14,876 nt of DNA from Oscillospiraceae bacterium (lineage in GTDB: Bacteria > Bacillota > Clostridia > Oscillospirales > Oscillospiraceae): the NCBI GenBank assembly GCA_017409645.1, contig JAFQSI010000179.1, positions 1-14,876 on the forward strand. Direction: 5' to 3'. Made by a program: the position numbers and the translations under genes. Shown in pieces: positions 1 to 7,082 of the stretch. Under the pieces are notes generated by a model, which saw only the letters and a program-made list of their open reading frames with translations, was not told where the DNA came from and made no database searches. The number at the start of each line of letters is the position of its first letter. Position 1 is the stretch's first letter.

Positions 1-1364
1 ATGACGATGGCACCGCCGGAGCCCATCATGGAGCCCTTGGCCACCAGATTGTCGAAGTCGATGGGCTCATCCAGGGCAGCCGCGGTCAGACAGCCGCCGG
101 AGGGACCGCCGGTCTGGATGGCCTTGAACTGCTTGCCGTCGGGGATGCCGCCGCCGATGTCGTAGATCAGCTCCCGCAATGTGGTGCCCATGGGGATCTC
201 CACCAGGCCCACGTTGTTGACCTTGCCGCCCAGGGCGAAGACCTTGGTGCCCTTGCTCTTCTCGGTGCCGCAGGAGGCAAACTCCGCCGCGCCCTCGCGG
301 AGGATGTAGGGAACACAGGCCAGTGTCTCGACGTTGTTGACGATGGTGGGCTCATCCCACAGACCCTTGACGGCGGGGAAGGGAGGACGGGGACGGGGCA
401 TACCGCGCTTGCCCTCGATGGAGTTGAGCAGAGCAGTCTCCTCGCCGCAGACGAAGGCGCCTGCGCCCAGACGGATGTGGGCCTGGAAGCTGAAATCGGT
501 GCCCAGGATGTTCTTGCCCAGGATGCCGACCTCGTTCATCTGCCTGATTGCATTTCTCAGACGGTTCACGGCGATGGGATACTCGGCGCGGACGTAGAAG
601 TAGCCCTCGGATGCGCCGATGGCGTAGCCGGCGATCATCATGCCCTCGATGACGGCGTAGGGGTTGCCCTCGAGGATGGAGCGGTCCATGAAAGCGCCGG
701 GGTCGCCCTCGTCGCCGTTGCAGACCACATACTTCTGGTCACTCTGGGAGCCGTAGGCGAACATCCACTTCCGGCCGGTGGGGAAGCCGCCGCCGCCGCG
801 GCCGCGCAGGCCGGAGGCCAGGACCTCGTCGATGACGGCCTTGCGGTCCATGGACAGCGCCCGCTTCAGACCCTGGAAGGCACCGTAGCCCATGGCTTCC
901 TGGATGTCCTCGGGGTCGATGACGCCACCGCCGTGGAGGGCGACGCGCTTCTGCTTCTTATAGAAATTGATGTCGTCCTGCTTGGCGACCTTCTCGCCGG
1001 TGTTGGGCTCGATGTAGAGCAGCCGCTCCACGATCTGACCGCCCAGGATGTCGGTGTTGAAAATTTCTTCCACATCCTCCACCTTGACCAGACGGTAAAG
1101 GGTGTCCTCGGGCAGGATCTTGACGAAGGGACCCTGGGAGCAGAAGCCGAAGCAGCCGACGGTGTTGACGGTGACCTTGTCGGCCATGCCGTGTGCAGCC
1201 ACCAGCTCGTCGAACTTGCCCTTGATGTCCAGGGAATTGGAGGACAGGCAGCCGGTGCCGCCGCAGAGCAGGATGGCCCGCTTGCCGTTGGTGCCCTCGA
1301 GCTTGGCAGTCAGGGCATCGGTGCAGGAACAGATCTTTGCGTCCAGTTCAGCAAAATTTTTCAT
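1..1364 (-). CDS. nuoF: NuoF/HydB-like NADH-binding flavoprotein subunit, 3' end cut off by the window edge
   Basis: This is the NADH-oxidising or NAD+-reducing flavoprotein subunit of a soluble formate dehydrogenase or hydrogenase complex. The 454 visible codons begin with a thioredoxin-like [2Fe-2S] domain (Cys34, Cys39, Cys71, Cys75). The Complex I 51-kDa fold follows: the glycine-rich NADH/FMN segment GLRGRGGGGFPTGRKW (about 185-200), NGDEGDPGAFMDR (216-228), and GAGAFVCGEETALLNSIEG (300-318). The family is usually about 540-630 aa, so the missing part should hold the SLBB and [4Fe-4S] regions and possibly C-terminal ferredoxin domains. The start ATG at 1362-1364 has an AAGGAGGT ribosome-binding site inside the end of the preceding gene, and the intergenic gap is 4 bases, so the two are one operon. 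The gene is divergent from the formate dehydrogenase catalytic gene. It could equally serve a hydrogenase encoded beyond the window. Confidence 0.95.
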   Translation of the reverse strand, partial: MKNFAELDAKICSCTDALTAKLEGTNGKRAILLCGGTGCLSSNSLDIKGKFDELVAAHGMADKVTVNTVGCFGFCSQGPFVKILPEDTLYRLVKVEDVEEIFNTDILGGQIVERLLYIEPNTGEKVAKQDDINFYKKQKRVALHGGGVIDPEDIQEAMGYGAFQGLKRALSMDRKAVIDEVLASGLRGRGGGGFPTGRKWMFAYGSQSDQKYVVCNGDEGDPGAFMDRSILEGNPYAVIEGMMIAGYAIGASEGYFYVRAEYPIAVNRLRNAIRQMNEVGILGKNILGTDFSFQAHIRLGAGAFVCGEETALLNSIEGKRGMPRPRPPFPAVKGLWDEPTIVNNVETLACVPYILREGAAEFASCGTEKSKGTKVFALGGKVNNVGLVEIPMGTTLRELIYDIGGGIPDGKQFKAIQTGGPSGGCLTAAALDEPIDFDNLVAKGSMMGSGGAIV

Positions 1365-1368
1365 GGCG

Positions 1369-1851
1369 TCAGACCTCCTTGGCGCGATATTCTTCCACGA
1401 CAGCGGCGACCTTGTCCACAGTCATCTTGGGGTAGACCTTGCCGTTGATGGTGACGGCGGGAGCGATGCCGCAGGCGCCGATGCAGCGCAGGGCGTCGAT
1501 GGTGAACAGGCCGTCGGCGGTAGTCTCACCGGCGCGGATCCCCAGGATCTCGGAGAACTTGTCGATGATCTGCTGGGCGCCCTTGACATAGCAGGCGGTG
1601 CCCAGGCAGCAGCCGATGATGTACTTGCCCTTGGGCTCGAGGGAGAAGAAGGAATAGAACGTGACGACGCCGTAGATCTCCGCCACGGAGATGCCGGTCC
1701 TCTCGGAGACGAGCTGCTGGACCTCCAGCGGGATGTAGCCGTATTCGTTCTGGATGTCGCTGAGGATCATCATCAGCGGCGTTTTTTCATTTGCGTATCT
1801 GTCGCAGATCTCGTGGATCTTGCGGATACCGGCCTCATTGATATGAGCCAT
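1369..1851 (-). CDS. nuoE: NuoE/HydC-like [2Fe-2S] subunit
   Basis: A 160-aa thioredoxin-like [2Fe-2S] protein of the Complex I 24-kDa family. It relays electrons next to the NuoF-like flavoprotein. The four cluster ligands are visible as CLGTAC (Cys82 and Cys87) and CIGAC (Cys123 and Cys127). The helical N-terminus with SDIQNEYGYIPLE (31-43) and the segment EIYGVVTFYSFFSLEPKG (58-75) are typical of the family, and the length is normal. ATG at 1849-1851 is preceded by AGGAGG about 6 bases away. It is the first gene of a minus-strand operon with the NuoF-like gene. It faces the formate dehydrogenase gene across a 319-bp promoter region, which supports a three-subunit NAD-linked formate dehydrogenase (inference from context). 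Confidence 0.96.
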   Translation of the reverse strand: MAHINEAGIRKIHEICDRYANEKTPLMMILSDIQNEYGYIPLEVQQLVSERTGISVAEIYGVVTFYSFFSLEPKGKYIIGCCLGTACYVKGAQQIIDKFSEILGIRAGETTADGLFTIDALRCIGACGIAPAVTINGKVYPKMTVDKVAAVVEEYRAKEV

Positions 1852-1880
1852 AGGTTACCTCCTGAATAGCATATGATCAC

Positions 1881-1949
1881 AAAAAAGTCCCGGACACCCG
1901 CGGCGGCGCCCGGTACAAACCGGCATCGTGGGATCCCGGACCGGTTTGT
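1881..1949 (-). promoter_or_regulatory. Structured leader of nuoEF with terminator-like hairpin (candidate attenuator)
   Basis: On the minus strand, transcripts from the nuoE promoter first pass a 9-bp inverted repeat (ACAAACCGG at 1915-1923 with CCGGTTTGT at 1941-1949). They then pass a GC-rich 7-bp hairpin (1892-1898 with 1905-1911, two G-U pairs in RNA), followed five bases later by six T residues (1881-1886). The second hairpin plus U-run has the form of an intrinsic terminator about 30 bases before the nuoE start codon. Attenuation is inferred; no known riboswitch class was recognised. Confidence 0.4.
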
Positions 1950-1962
1950 CTTTATGTTATGA

Positions 1963-1978
1963 ACAATGATACCATTGT
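1963..1978. repeat. Perfect inverted repeat over the nuoE -10 region (candidate operator)
   Basis: ACAATG-ATAC-CATTGT is a perfect 6-bp inverted repeat with a 4-bp spacer. It covers the predicted -10 hexamer of the nuoE promoter (1966-1971), where a bound repressor would block transcription. It does not match the Rex consensus, which has outer TTGT...ACAA in the opposite orientation. The binding protein is unknown. Confidence 0.35.
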
Positions 1979-1994
1979 CCCGATACAAAACCAA
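1966..1994 (-). promoter_or_regulatory. Predicted sigma-A-type promoter for nuoEF
   Basis: Read on the minus strand: TTGGTT (1989-1994), a 17-bp spacer, then TATCAT (1966-1971). The predicted start of transcription is near 1959. The -35 lies in a 13-bp inverted repeat shared with the opposing fdhA promoter, so the two promoters have the same -35 hexamer and spacer length. Confidence 0.6.
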
Positions 1995-2015
1995 TAAGGT
2001 TTCGATATTTTATTC

Positions 2016-2030
2016 ATAGGCTAATCCTAT
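2016..2030. promoter_or_regulatory. Candidate LysR-family binding site 1 (ATAG-N7-CTAT)
   Basis: ATAGGCTAATCCTAT is an inverted repeat of T-N11-A type, as expected for LysR-family regulators. Its centre (2023) is about 64 bp upstream of the predicted nuoE transcription start, the usual place of the primary LysR recognition site. The same ATAG-N7-CTAT pattern recurs at 2056-2070 and just upstream of the lysR gene in this window. Confidence 0.55.
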
Positions 2031-2051
2031 AGATATAGACTGGAACAGCCG

Positions 2052-2074
2052 ATCTATAGCTTTGTTCTATAGAT
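2052..2074. promoter_or_regulatory. Candidate LysR-family binding site 2 (ATCTATAG-N7-CTATAGAT)
   Basis: A perfect 8-bp inverted repeat with a 7-bp spacer and T-N11-A geometry. Its centre (2063) is about 64 bp upstream of the predicted fdhA transcription start, mirroring site 1 relative to nuoE. It is the strongest of the three related boxes in the window. Confidence 0.62.
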
Positions 2075-2091
2075 AAAATGTTGTAACCTTA

Positions 2092-2120
2092 TTGGTTTTT
2101 GTCTGAGTGGCGTTTATAAT
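2092..2120 (+). promoter_or_regulatory. Predicted sigma-A-type promoter for fdhA
   Basis: TTGGTT (2092-2097), 17-bp spacer, perfect TATAAT (2115-2120); transcription should start near 2127, giving a leader of about 44 bases. The weak -35 beside a LysR-type box near -64 fits an activator-dependent promoter. Confidence 0.68.
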
Positions 2121-2170
2121 GCTTTGATAGTATAAGTCCATGCCATGGAAACAATTATTAGGAGGAAACT

Positions 2171-4846
2171 ATGCTGAATGTTACGATCGACGGCATCAAG
2201 GTGCAGGTAAAGGAAGGAAGCACCATCCTGCAGGCCGCCCAGAGCGTGGGCATCGAGATCCCCACGCTGTGCTATCTGAAAGACCTGACTCCCGAGGCTT
2301 CCTGCCGGATCTGCCTGGTGGAGATCGAGGGCAATCCCAAGCTGTTCACCGCCTGCTCCACCCCCGTTGCGGAGGGCAATGTCATCCATACCAAGTCCGA
2401 GAAGGTCATCGCCGCCCGGCGCTCTGTGCTGGACCTGATGCTCTCCACCCACCGCGCCGACTGCTTCAGCTGCGCCAAGAACGGCGAGTGCCAGCTGCAG
2501 AACCTGTGCTATGAGTACGGCGTGGAGCAGACCAGCTACGAGGGCGTCCGCAATGACTACCCCATCGACGATTCCAACGAGTTCTTTACTTATAATCCCC
2601 AGCAGTGCATCCTGTGCCAGCGCTGTGTGAATGTCTGCCAGAAGCTCCACGGCGAGTCCGCCATCGGCATTGTCAACCGGGGCTTCAAGGCCAAGATCGC
2701 CACCCCCTTCGACCAGCTGCTGCGCTCCACCAACTGCGTCTCCTGCGGCAACTGTGTCTCCGTCTGCCCCGTGGGCGCGCTGCTGCCCAAGTCCAGGGTC
2801 CGCTTCCGTGCCTTTGAGACGAAGAAGGTCCCCACCACCTGCACCTACTGCGGCGTCGGCTGCCAGCTGGAGCTGCAGGTCAAGGACAACACCGTGGTCG
2901 GTGCCCAGCCCCTGTACGGCGAGGCCAACAAGGGCCTGCTCTGCGTCAAGGGCAAGTTCGGCTACAACTTCATTAACCATAAGGACCGGCTGACCAAGCC
3001 CCTGATCCGCAAGGACGGCGTTCTGGTGGAGTCTGAGTGGGACGAGGCCATCGGCTACATCGCGGACAAGATCAAGACCATCAAGGCCGAGTCCGGCGCT
3101 GACGCCCTGGCGGGCCTCAGCAGCGCCCGCTGCTCCAACGAGGACAACTATGTCTTCCAGAAGATGATGCGCGCCGCCATCGGCACCAACAATGTGGACC
3201 ACTGCGCCCGTCTGTGCCACGCTTCCACCGTGGCGGGCCTGGCCATCACCCTGGGCAGCGGCGCCATGACCAACTCCATCGCCGAGGCCGCTGACCAGGA
3301 TGTGGTCTTCGTCACCGGCTCCAATACCACCGAGACGCACCCCGTCATCGGCTCCCTGATCCGCCAGGCCAAGCGCAAGGGCGCGAAGATCATCGTGGCC
3401 GAGCCCCGCCGGATCCCCCTGTGCCGGGAGGCCGACGTGTTCCTGCAGATCAAGCCCGGCACCAATGTGGCCCTGTTCAACGGCATGATGAACGTCATCA
3501 TCTCCGAGGGCCTGCAGGATCAGAAGTATATCGACGAGCGCACCGAGGGCTACGAGGCCCTGTGCGAGGTGGTCAAGGATTACACCCCCGAGGTGGTCGC
3601 CGAGATCTGCAACATCGACGCCGAGGAGCTGAAGAAGGCCGCCCGGCTCTACGCCAAGGCCGACAAGGCCGGCATCTACTACGCCATGGGCGTGACCCAG
3701 CACTCCACCGGCACCGAGGGCGTCATGGGCACCTCCAACCTGGCCCTGCTCTGCGGCAAGATCGGCAAGTACGGCTGCGGCGTCAACCCCCTGCGCGGTC
3801 AGAACAATGTCCAGGGCGCCTGCGACATGGGATGCCTGCCCACCGATTTCCCCGCCTACCAGAAGGTCTTCAACGACGCCGCCCGGGAGAAGTTCGAGCG
3901 GGCCTGGGGCGTCCGTCTGTCCGGTAAGCCCGGCCTGACTGTCACCGAGATCATGAACGCCGTCGAGGAAGGCAAGGTCCGTGGCCTGTACATCATGGGC
4001 GAGAACCCCATGATGTCCGATCCTGACATCAACCATGTCCGCAAGGCTCTGGAAAACTGCGAGCTGCTCGTCGTCCAGGACATCTTCCTGACCGAGACTG
4101 CCGCCCTGGCAGACGTGGTCCTGCCCGGCTGCACCTTCGCCGAGAAGGACGGCACCTTCACCAACACCGAGCGCCGGGTCCAGCGGATCCGCAAGGCCAT
4201 CAATTGCGTGGGCGAGAGCAAGGCCGACTTCGAGATCCTGTCCGAGGTCATGGCCGCTCTGGGCTATGCCAACAGCTTCCGCACCGCCGACGAGGTCTTC
4301 GCCGAGATGGCGACTGTGACCCCCTCCTACGGCGGCATGAGCTATGAGCGTCTGGAAAAGGGCGGCCTCCAGTGGCCCTGCCCCACCGCCGACCACCCCG
4401 GCACGCCCATCCTCCATGTGGGCAAGTTCAGCCGGGGCGAGCGGGCCCTGTTCAAGCCCGCCCCCTACCGTCCCTCTGCAGAGACGCCTGACAGCGAATA
4501 TCCCATGATCTTCACCACCGGCCGTATTCTGTATCACTATCACACCAGCACCATGACCGGCCGTGTGGAGGGCCTGATGAACATCTCCGGCCGCTCCTAT
4601 GTGGAGGTCAATCCCGCTGACGCCGCCAAGCTGGACATCGTCTCCGGCGACAGCGTCAAGGTCAGCTCCCGCCGCGGCGGCGTGATCGTCGAGGCCCGGG
4701 TCACCGACATCGTGCCCGAGGGCGTGCTGTTCATGCCCTTCCACTTCGCCGATGGCCCCGCCAATCTGCTGACCAACACCGCCATCGATCCCACCGCCAA
4801 GATCCCCGAGCTGAAGGTCTGCGCGGCCCGGATCGAGAAGGCATGA
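2171..4846 (+). CDS. fdhA: Formate dehydrogenase catalytic (alpha) subunit, Cys-type molybdo/tungstoenzyme with NuoG-like N-terminus
   Basis: An 891-aa enzyme for reversible formate oxidation to CO2 at a Mo or W bis-pterin site. Domains in order: a plant-type [2Fe-2S] domain (Cys34, 45, 48, 62); a NuoG-like His-Cys3 cluster (His94, Cys98, 101, 107); a two-[4Fe-4S] ferredoxin region (Cys146-156 and Cys189-199); the catalytic domain [4Fe-4S] motif (Cys224, 227, 231, 258); and the bis-MGD body ending in a dinucleotide-binding domain with HYHTSTMT (789-796). The metal ligand is Cys349 in ARLCHAS, followed by His350 as in formate dehydrogenases. Its codon is TGC, so this is not a selenoprotein. 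ATG at 2171 follows AGGAGG at good spacing. The gene faces nuoEF and overlaps mobA-fdhD by four bases. Assignment as formate dehydrogenase rests on the Cys-His pair and the FdhD-containing neighbour; the NAD(H) link is inferred from nuoEF. Confidence 0.93.
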   Translation: MLNVTIDGIKVQVKEGSTILQAAQSVGIEIPTLCYLKDLTPEASCRICLVEIEGNPKLFTACSTPVAEGNVIHTKSEKVIAARRSVLDLMLSTHRADCFSCAKNGECQLQNLCYEYGVEQTSYEGVRNDYPIDDSNEFFTYNPQQCILCQRCVNVCQKLHGESAIGIVNRGFKAKIATPFDQLLRSTNCVSCGNCVSVCPVGALLPKSRVRFRAFETKKVPTTCTYCGVGCQLELQVKDNTVVGAQPLYGEANKGLLCVKGKFGYNFINHKDRLTKPLIRKDGVLVESEWDEAIGYIADKIKTIKAESGADALAGLSSARCSNEDNYVFQKMMRAAIGTNNVDHCARLCHASTVAGLAITLGSGAMTNSIAEAADQDVVFVTGSNTTETHPVIGSLIRQAKRKGAKIIVAEPRRIPLCREADVFLQIKPGTNVALFNGMMNVIISEGLQDQKYIDERTEGYEALCEVVKDYTPEVVAEICNIDAEELKKAARLYAKADKAGIYYAMGVTQHSTGTEGVMGTSNLALLCGKIGKYGCGVNPLRGQNNVQGACDMGCLPTDFPAYQKVFNDAAREKFERAWGVRLSGKPGLTVTEIMNAVEEGKVRGLYIMGENPMMSDPDINHVRKALENCELLVVQDIFLTETAALADVVLPGCTFAEKDGTFTNTERRVQRIRKAINCVGESKADFEILSEVMAALGYANSFRTADEVFAEMATVTPSYGGMSYERLEKGGLQWPCPTADHPGTPILHVGKFSRGERALFKPAPYRPSAETPDSEYPMIFTTGRILYHYHTSTMTGRVEGLMNISGRSYVEVNPADAAKLDIVSGDSVKVSSRRGGVIVEARVTDIVPEGVLFMPFHFADGPANLLTNTAIDPTAKIPELKVCAARIEKA

Positions 4847-6240
4847 TGAAGGAAAAACGAGAAAACGGAATTCCCGGGGCAGAAATGTCCCGGGAAATGC
4901 CGCTGTTTGGCACCGCCGCCATATTGGCGGGCGGGAGATCCTCCCGGATGGGCTTCGACAAGCAGCTCTTGATGGAGGATGACCGGCGGATCCTGGAGCG
5001 TGTCGTTGAGACGCTGAAGGCGGAATTTCCCGACATCCTCATCGTCACCGCCCGGCCCGAGCTTTATGAGGGGATGGGCGTCCGGGTTTGCGGGGATACT
5101 TACCGGGACAAGGGTCCCCTGGCGGGGGTCCACGCAGCCCTGGAGCAGAGCCGGAGCCGGTATGTCTACTTGCTGGCCTGTGATATGCCCATCCTCTGTC
5201 CGGATTTCATCCGGTACATGAAGGAGCGGATCGAACAGACCGGGGCCGACATCTGCGTGGGCCAGAAAAACGACCGGCTGGAGCCCTTCAATACCTTTTA
5301 TTCCAGAGCGCTGCTTCCGGAGATCACCCACCGGCTCCAGACGGGGAACGCCTCGCTGTTCCGCTTCATCTACGCCAGCCGGGCCTGCGTGATCTCCCCG
5401 GAGGAGGCGGCCCGATTCGACAAGGAGCTTGCCATGTTCACCAATCTCAACACCCGAACGGAATTTGAAAAATATCTGGGCACCGCCGCCGGAGCGCCGG
5501 AGGACGGTACCGCGGAGCTGGTGGATAAGCTGGATATCCTGCGCTACATCGGCGGCGAATTCATCCAGCTGCGGGACCTGATGGTCCATGAGAAGACCCT
5601 TGTGCTTACGATCGAAGGGATCGGCACCCGAACGCTGTACTGCTCCCCGAGCGAGCTGCGGGAGCTGGCGGCGGGGCATCTGCTGACGGAAGGGTATATC
5701 CGCAACCGGGAGGACATCGTGTCCCTGGAGCTGGACGAGGAAGCGGGGAAGGCGGACATCGTGCTGGCAGCGCCGGGAAAGAAGCTGCCGACCGAGCCCC
5801 TGACCGACAGCTGCGTCTTCGATCCGGAGATCCTGCTTGCCAACCAGCAGCGGTTCTACGACGGCTCCACCGTGCAGAAGGCCACCGCCGGTACCCACCG
5901 CTGCGCCCTCTGCGACGACAGCGGCACGATCTTCTCCAGCATCGACATCAGCCGCCACAACTGCATCGACAAAATCGCGGGCAAGGCCCTGCTCCGGGGC
6001 GTCAGCCTGGGGGACAAGTACCTGCTGACCAGCGGACGGATCCCCGTGGATATGATCCGCAAGGCCGCCGCCCTCAGCGTGCCCATGATCGTCTCCCGCT
6101 CCACCCCCACCATCGCGGCGGTGGAAACGGCCAGAGCAGCGAATATCACGCTTTTGGGCTTCTCCCGGGAGAACCGTTTCAATATTTACAGCGCGCCCCA
6201 GCGGCTGAAGGGCTGCACCCTGCCGATCCCGGAGCGATAA
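4843..6240 (+). CDS. fdhD: MobA-FdhD fusion: molybdenum cofactor guanylyltransferase joined to formate dehydrogenase sulfurtransferase
   Basis: A 465-aa two-domain cytosolic protein. Residues about 22-212 are MobA-like: the nucleotide-binding loop LAGGRSSRMG (28-37) with Lys40, GPLAG (91-95), CDMP (113-116) and FTNLNTRTEFE (199-209). MobA adds GMP to molybdopterin. Residues about 228-465 are FdhD-like, with CALC (Cys354 and Cys357), the CxxC pair that carries sulfur from a cysteine desulfurase to the metal centre. Conserved TSGRI (396-400) and SRSTPTIAAVE (418-428) follow. FdhD and MobA are normally separate proteins; here one chain could couple guanylylation to sulfuration of the formate dehydrogenase cofactor (inference). 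ATG at 4843 overlaps the fdhA stop as ATGA, implying translational coupling; a second ATG follows at once at 4846. Confidence 0.92.
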   Translation: MMKEKRENGIPGAEMSREMPLFGTAAILAGGRSSRMGFDKQLLMEDDRRILERVVETLKAEFPDILIVTARPELYEGMGVRVCGDTYRDKGPLAGVHAALEQSRSRYVYLLACDMPILCPDFIRYMKERIEQTGADICVGQKNDRLEPFNTFYSRALLPEITHRLQTGNASLFRFIYASRACVISPEEAARFDKELAMFTNLNTRTEFEKYLGTAAGAPEDGTAELVDKLDILRYIGGEFIQLRDLMVHEKTLVLTIEGIGTRTLYCSPSELRELAAGHLLTEGYIRNREDIVSLELDEEAGKADIVLAAPGKKLPTEPLTDSCVFDPEILLANQQRFYDGSTVQKATAGTHRCALCDDSGTIFSSIDISRHNCIDKIAGKALLRGVSLGDKYLLTSGRIPVDMIRKAAALSVPMIVSRSTPTIAAVETARAANITLLGFSRENRFNIYSAPQRLKGCTLPIPER

Positions 6241-6242
6241 AA

Positions 6243-6265
6243 AAGAGAGGCCGGCGGCCTCTCTT
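6243..6265. terminator. Intrinsic terminator hairpin between mobA-fdhD and rex
   Basis: A perfect 10-bp stem (AAGAGAGGCC at 6243-6252 with GGCCTCTCTT at 6256-6265) with a 3-base loop. On the minus strand the hairpin ends in a T-run, so it best serves rex, whose stop lies 11 bases upstream of it. On the plus strand it starts just after the mobA-fdhD stop and ends in few T residues, so it may work less well there. Confidence 0.75.
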
Positions 6266-6276
6266 CAGGATCGGGA

Positions 6277-6918
6277 TCAGGAACAAAGCTCCCGGGGACG
6301 TTTCCTGTTCTCGAGCTGCATGCGCAGCATCGTCAGGGACAGGGTCAGGTTCTCGTTCTGGACCAGGACCCCCTGGGGAACGTGGAGCTCTGCGGCGGTG
6401 AAATTCCAGATGGCCTCCACACCGCAGCGGACCAGCCGGTCGCAGACCCGCTGGGCATAGCGCTCGGGCACCGTGATGATGCCGATGCGCACGTGGTACA
6501 GCCGGCAGAAGGTTTCCAGACCGTCCATCGTATAGATGGGCTTTCCGGCGGCTTTTCCCTCCGGCGGGGTAAGATCGAAGCCCGCCAGGAGTTTCAGACC
6601 GGCCTGCTCAAAGGCACCGTATTCCAGCAGCGCCTGGCCCATCTTTCCGGTGCCCACCACCACGACGCCCACACTGCTGTGGATCTCCAGAACGGATTCG
6701 ATGTCCTGGATCAGGGTGCTGCGCGGATAGCCCAGCTTCCGTCTGCCGCTGTTGGAGATCTTGGCCAGGTCCTTGCGCACCATTACATCGCCCAGCCCCA
6801 GAGCCCGGGCGATGCGGGTGGCGGAGACGTTTATCACGCTCTCCGGCAGAGATTTCAGGTATTCCAGATAGATGGGAAGCCGCACCAGCAGCTTCCGTGA
6901 AACCTGTTTGGTTTCCAT
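6277..6918 (-). CDS. rex: Redox-sensing transcriptional repressor Rex
   Basis: A 213-aa Rex-family repressor: an N-terminal winged helix followed by a Rossmann domain that senses the NADH/NAD+ ratio. Visible features are RLPIYLEYLKSLPE near the N-terminus, the DNA-recognition segment ending in VRKDLAKIS, the dinucleotide loop VVVGTGKMGQALL, and the IGIITVPERYAQRVCDRL and AIWNFTAAELHVP segments. The start ATG at 6916-6918 is chosen because METKQVSRKL matches the family N-terminus and is preceded by a GGGGGG stretch able to pair with the anti-Shine-Dalgarno; the frame stays open upstream to 6972. Rex commonly controls fermentative NADH-linked genes, so a place beside an NAD-linked formate dehydrogenase is sensible. 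No good Rex operator was found in the nearby promoters. Confidence 0.93.
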   Translation of the reverse strand: METKQVSRKLLVRLPIYLEYLKSLPESVINVSATRIARALGLGDVMVRKDLAKISNSGRRKLGYPRSTLIQDIESVLEIHSSVGVVVVGTGKMGQALLEYGAFEQAGLKLLAGFDLTPPEGKAAGKPIYTMDGLETFCRLYHVRIGIITVPERYAQRVCDRLVRCGVEAIWNFTAAELHVPQGVLVQNENLTLSLTMLRMQLENRKRPRELCS

Positions 6919-7014
6919 TGACGATGCCCCCCAAAGATGTGTGCCTGCGTCCGTTGACGGTCCGGACTGCAATCGGTCCGAATGTACCGATTTTTATATC
7001 GATATGATCCGCTT

Positions 7015-7030
7015 ATTAAAAGGATTTAAT
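7015..7030. repeat. Inverted repeat in the rex-lysR divergent region (possible operator)
   Basis: ATTAAA-AGGA-TTTAAT is a perfect 6-bp inverted repeat with a 4-bp spacer, in the AT-rich part of the 6919-7115 interval. It overlaps possible -35 or -10 elements for rex on the minus strand. It resembles the inner part of clostridial Rex sites but lacks the outer TTG/CAA, so Rex autoregulation is only a weak inference. The interval also holds a 12-bp palindrome AACAATATTGTT at 7058-7069, inside the lysR promoter spacer. Confidence 0.3.
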
Positions 7031-7049
7031 GAAATTTTACAACTGACAC

Positions 7050-7079
7050 TTGCCAAAAACAATATTGTTGCGGTATTTT
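7050..7079 (+). promoter_or_regulatory. Predicted promoter for lysR
   Basis: TTGCCA (7050-7055), 18-bp spacer, TATTTT (7074-7079); predicted transcription start near 7086. The spacer contains the palindrome AACAATATTGTT. Confidence 0.45.
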
Positions 7080-7082
7080 ATT

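Larger units (their letters stand above)
1989..2097. repeat. Long-spaced 13-bp inverted repeat framing the divergent fdh promoters
   Basis: AACCAATAAGGTT (1989-2001) is the exact reverse complement of AACCTTATTGGTT (2085-2097). Each arm carries the -35 hexamer TTGGTT of one of the two divergent promoters, and the match continues imperfectly on both sides. The interval holds two ATAG-N7-CTAT boxes. The arrangement suggests the two operons are meant to be controlled alike. Confidence 0.8.

Noticed and set aside
477..1869. Long plus-strand frames opposite nuoF and nuoE
   Set aside because: The minus strand carries clear [2Fe-2S], FMN and NADH motifs and coupled ribosome-binding sites; the plus frames have none.
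3209..3223. Possible selenocysteine site in the formate dehydrogenase
   Set aside because: The codon at the metal-ligand position is TGC, not TGA, so neither recoding nor a SECIS element is needed.
2114..4744. An 876-codon open frame on the minus strand opposite fdhA
   Set aside because: It is a mirror frame produced by the GC-rich codon pattern of fdhA. Its translation is dominated by Gly, Ala, Leu, Asp and His with no motif, while the plus strand encodes a complete, motif-rich enzyme.
7026..7041. TAATGAAATTTTACAA as a possible Rex site upstream of rex
   Set aside because: Only one half (TTGTAAA on the minus strand) fits the Rex consensus; the other half and the spacing do not.
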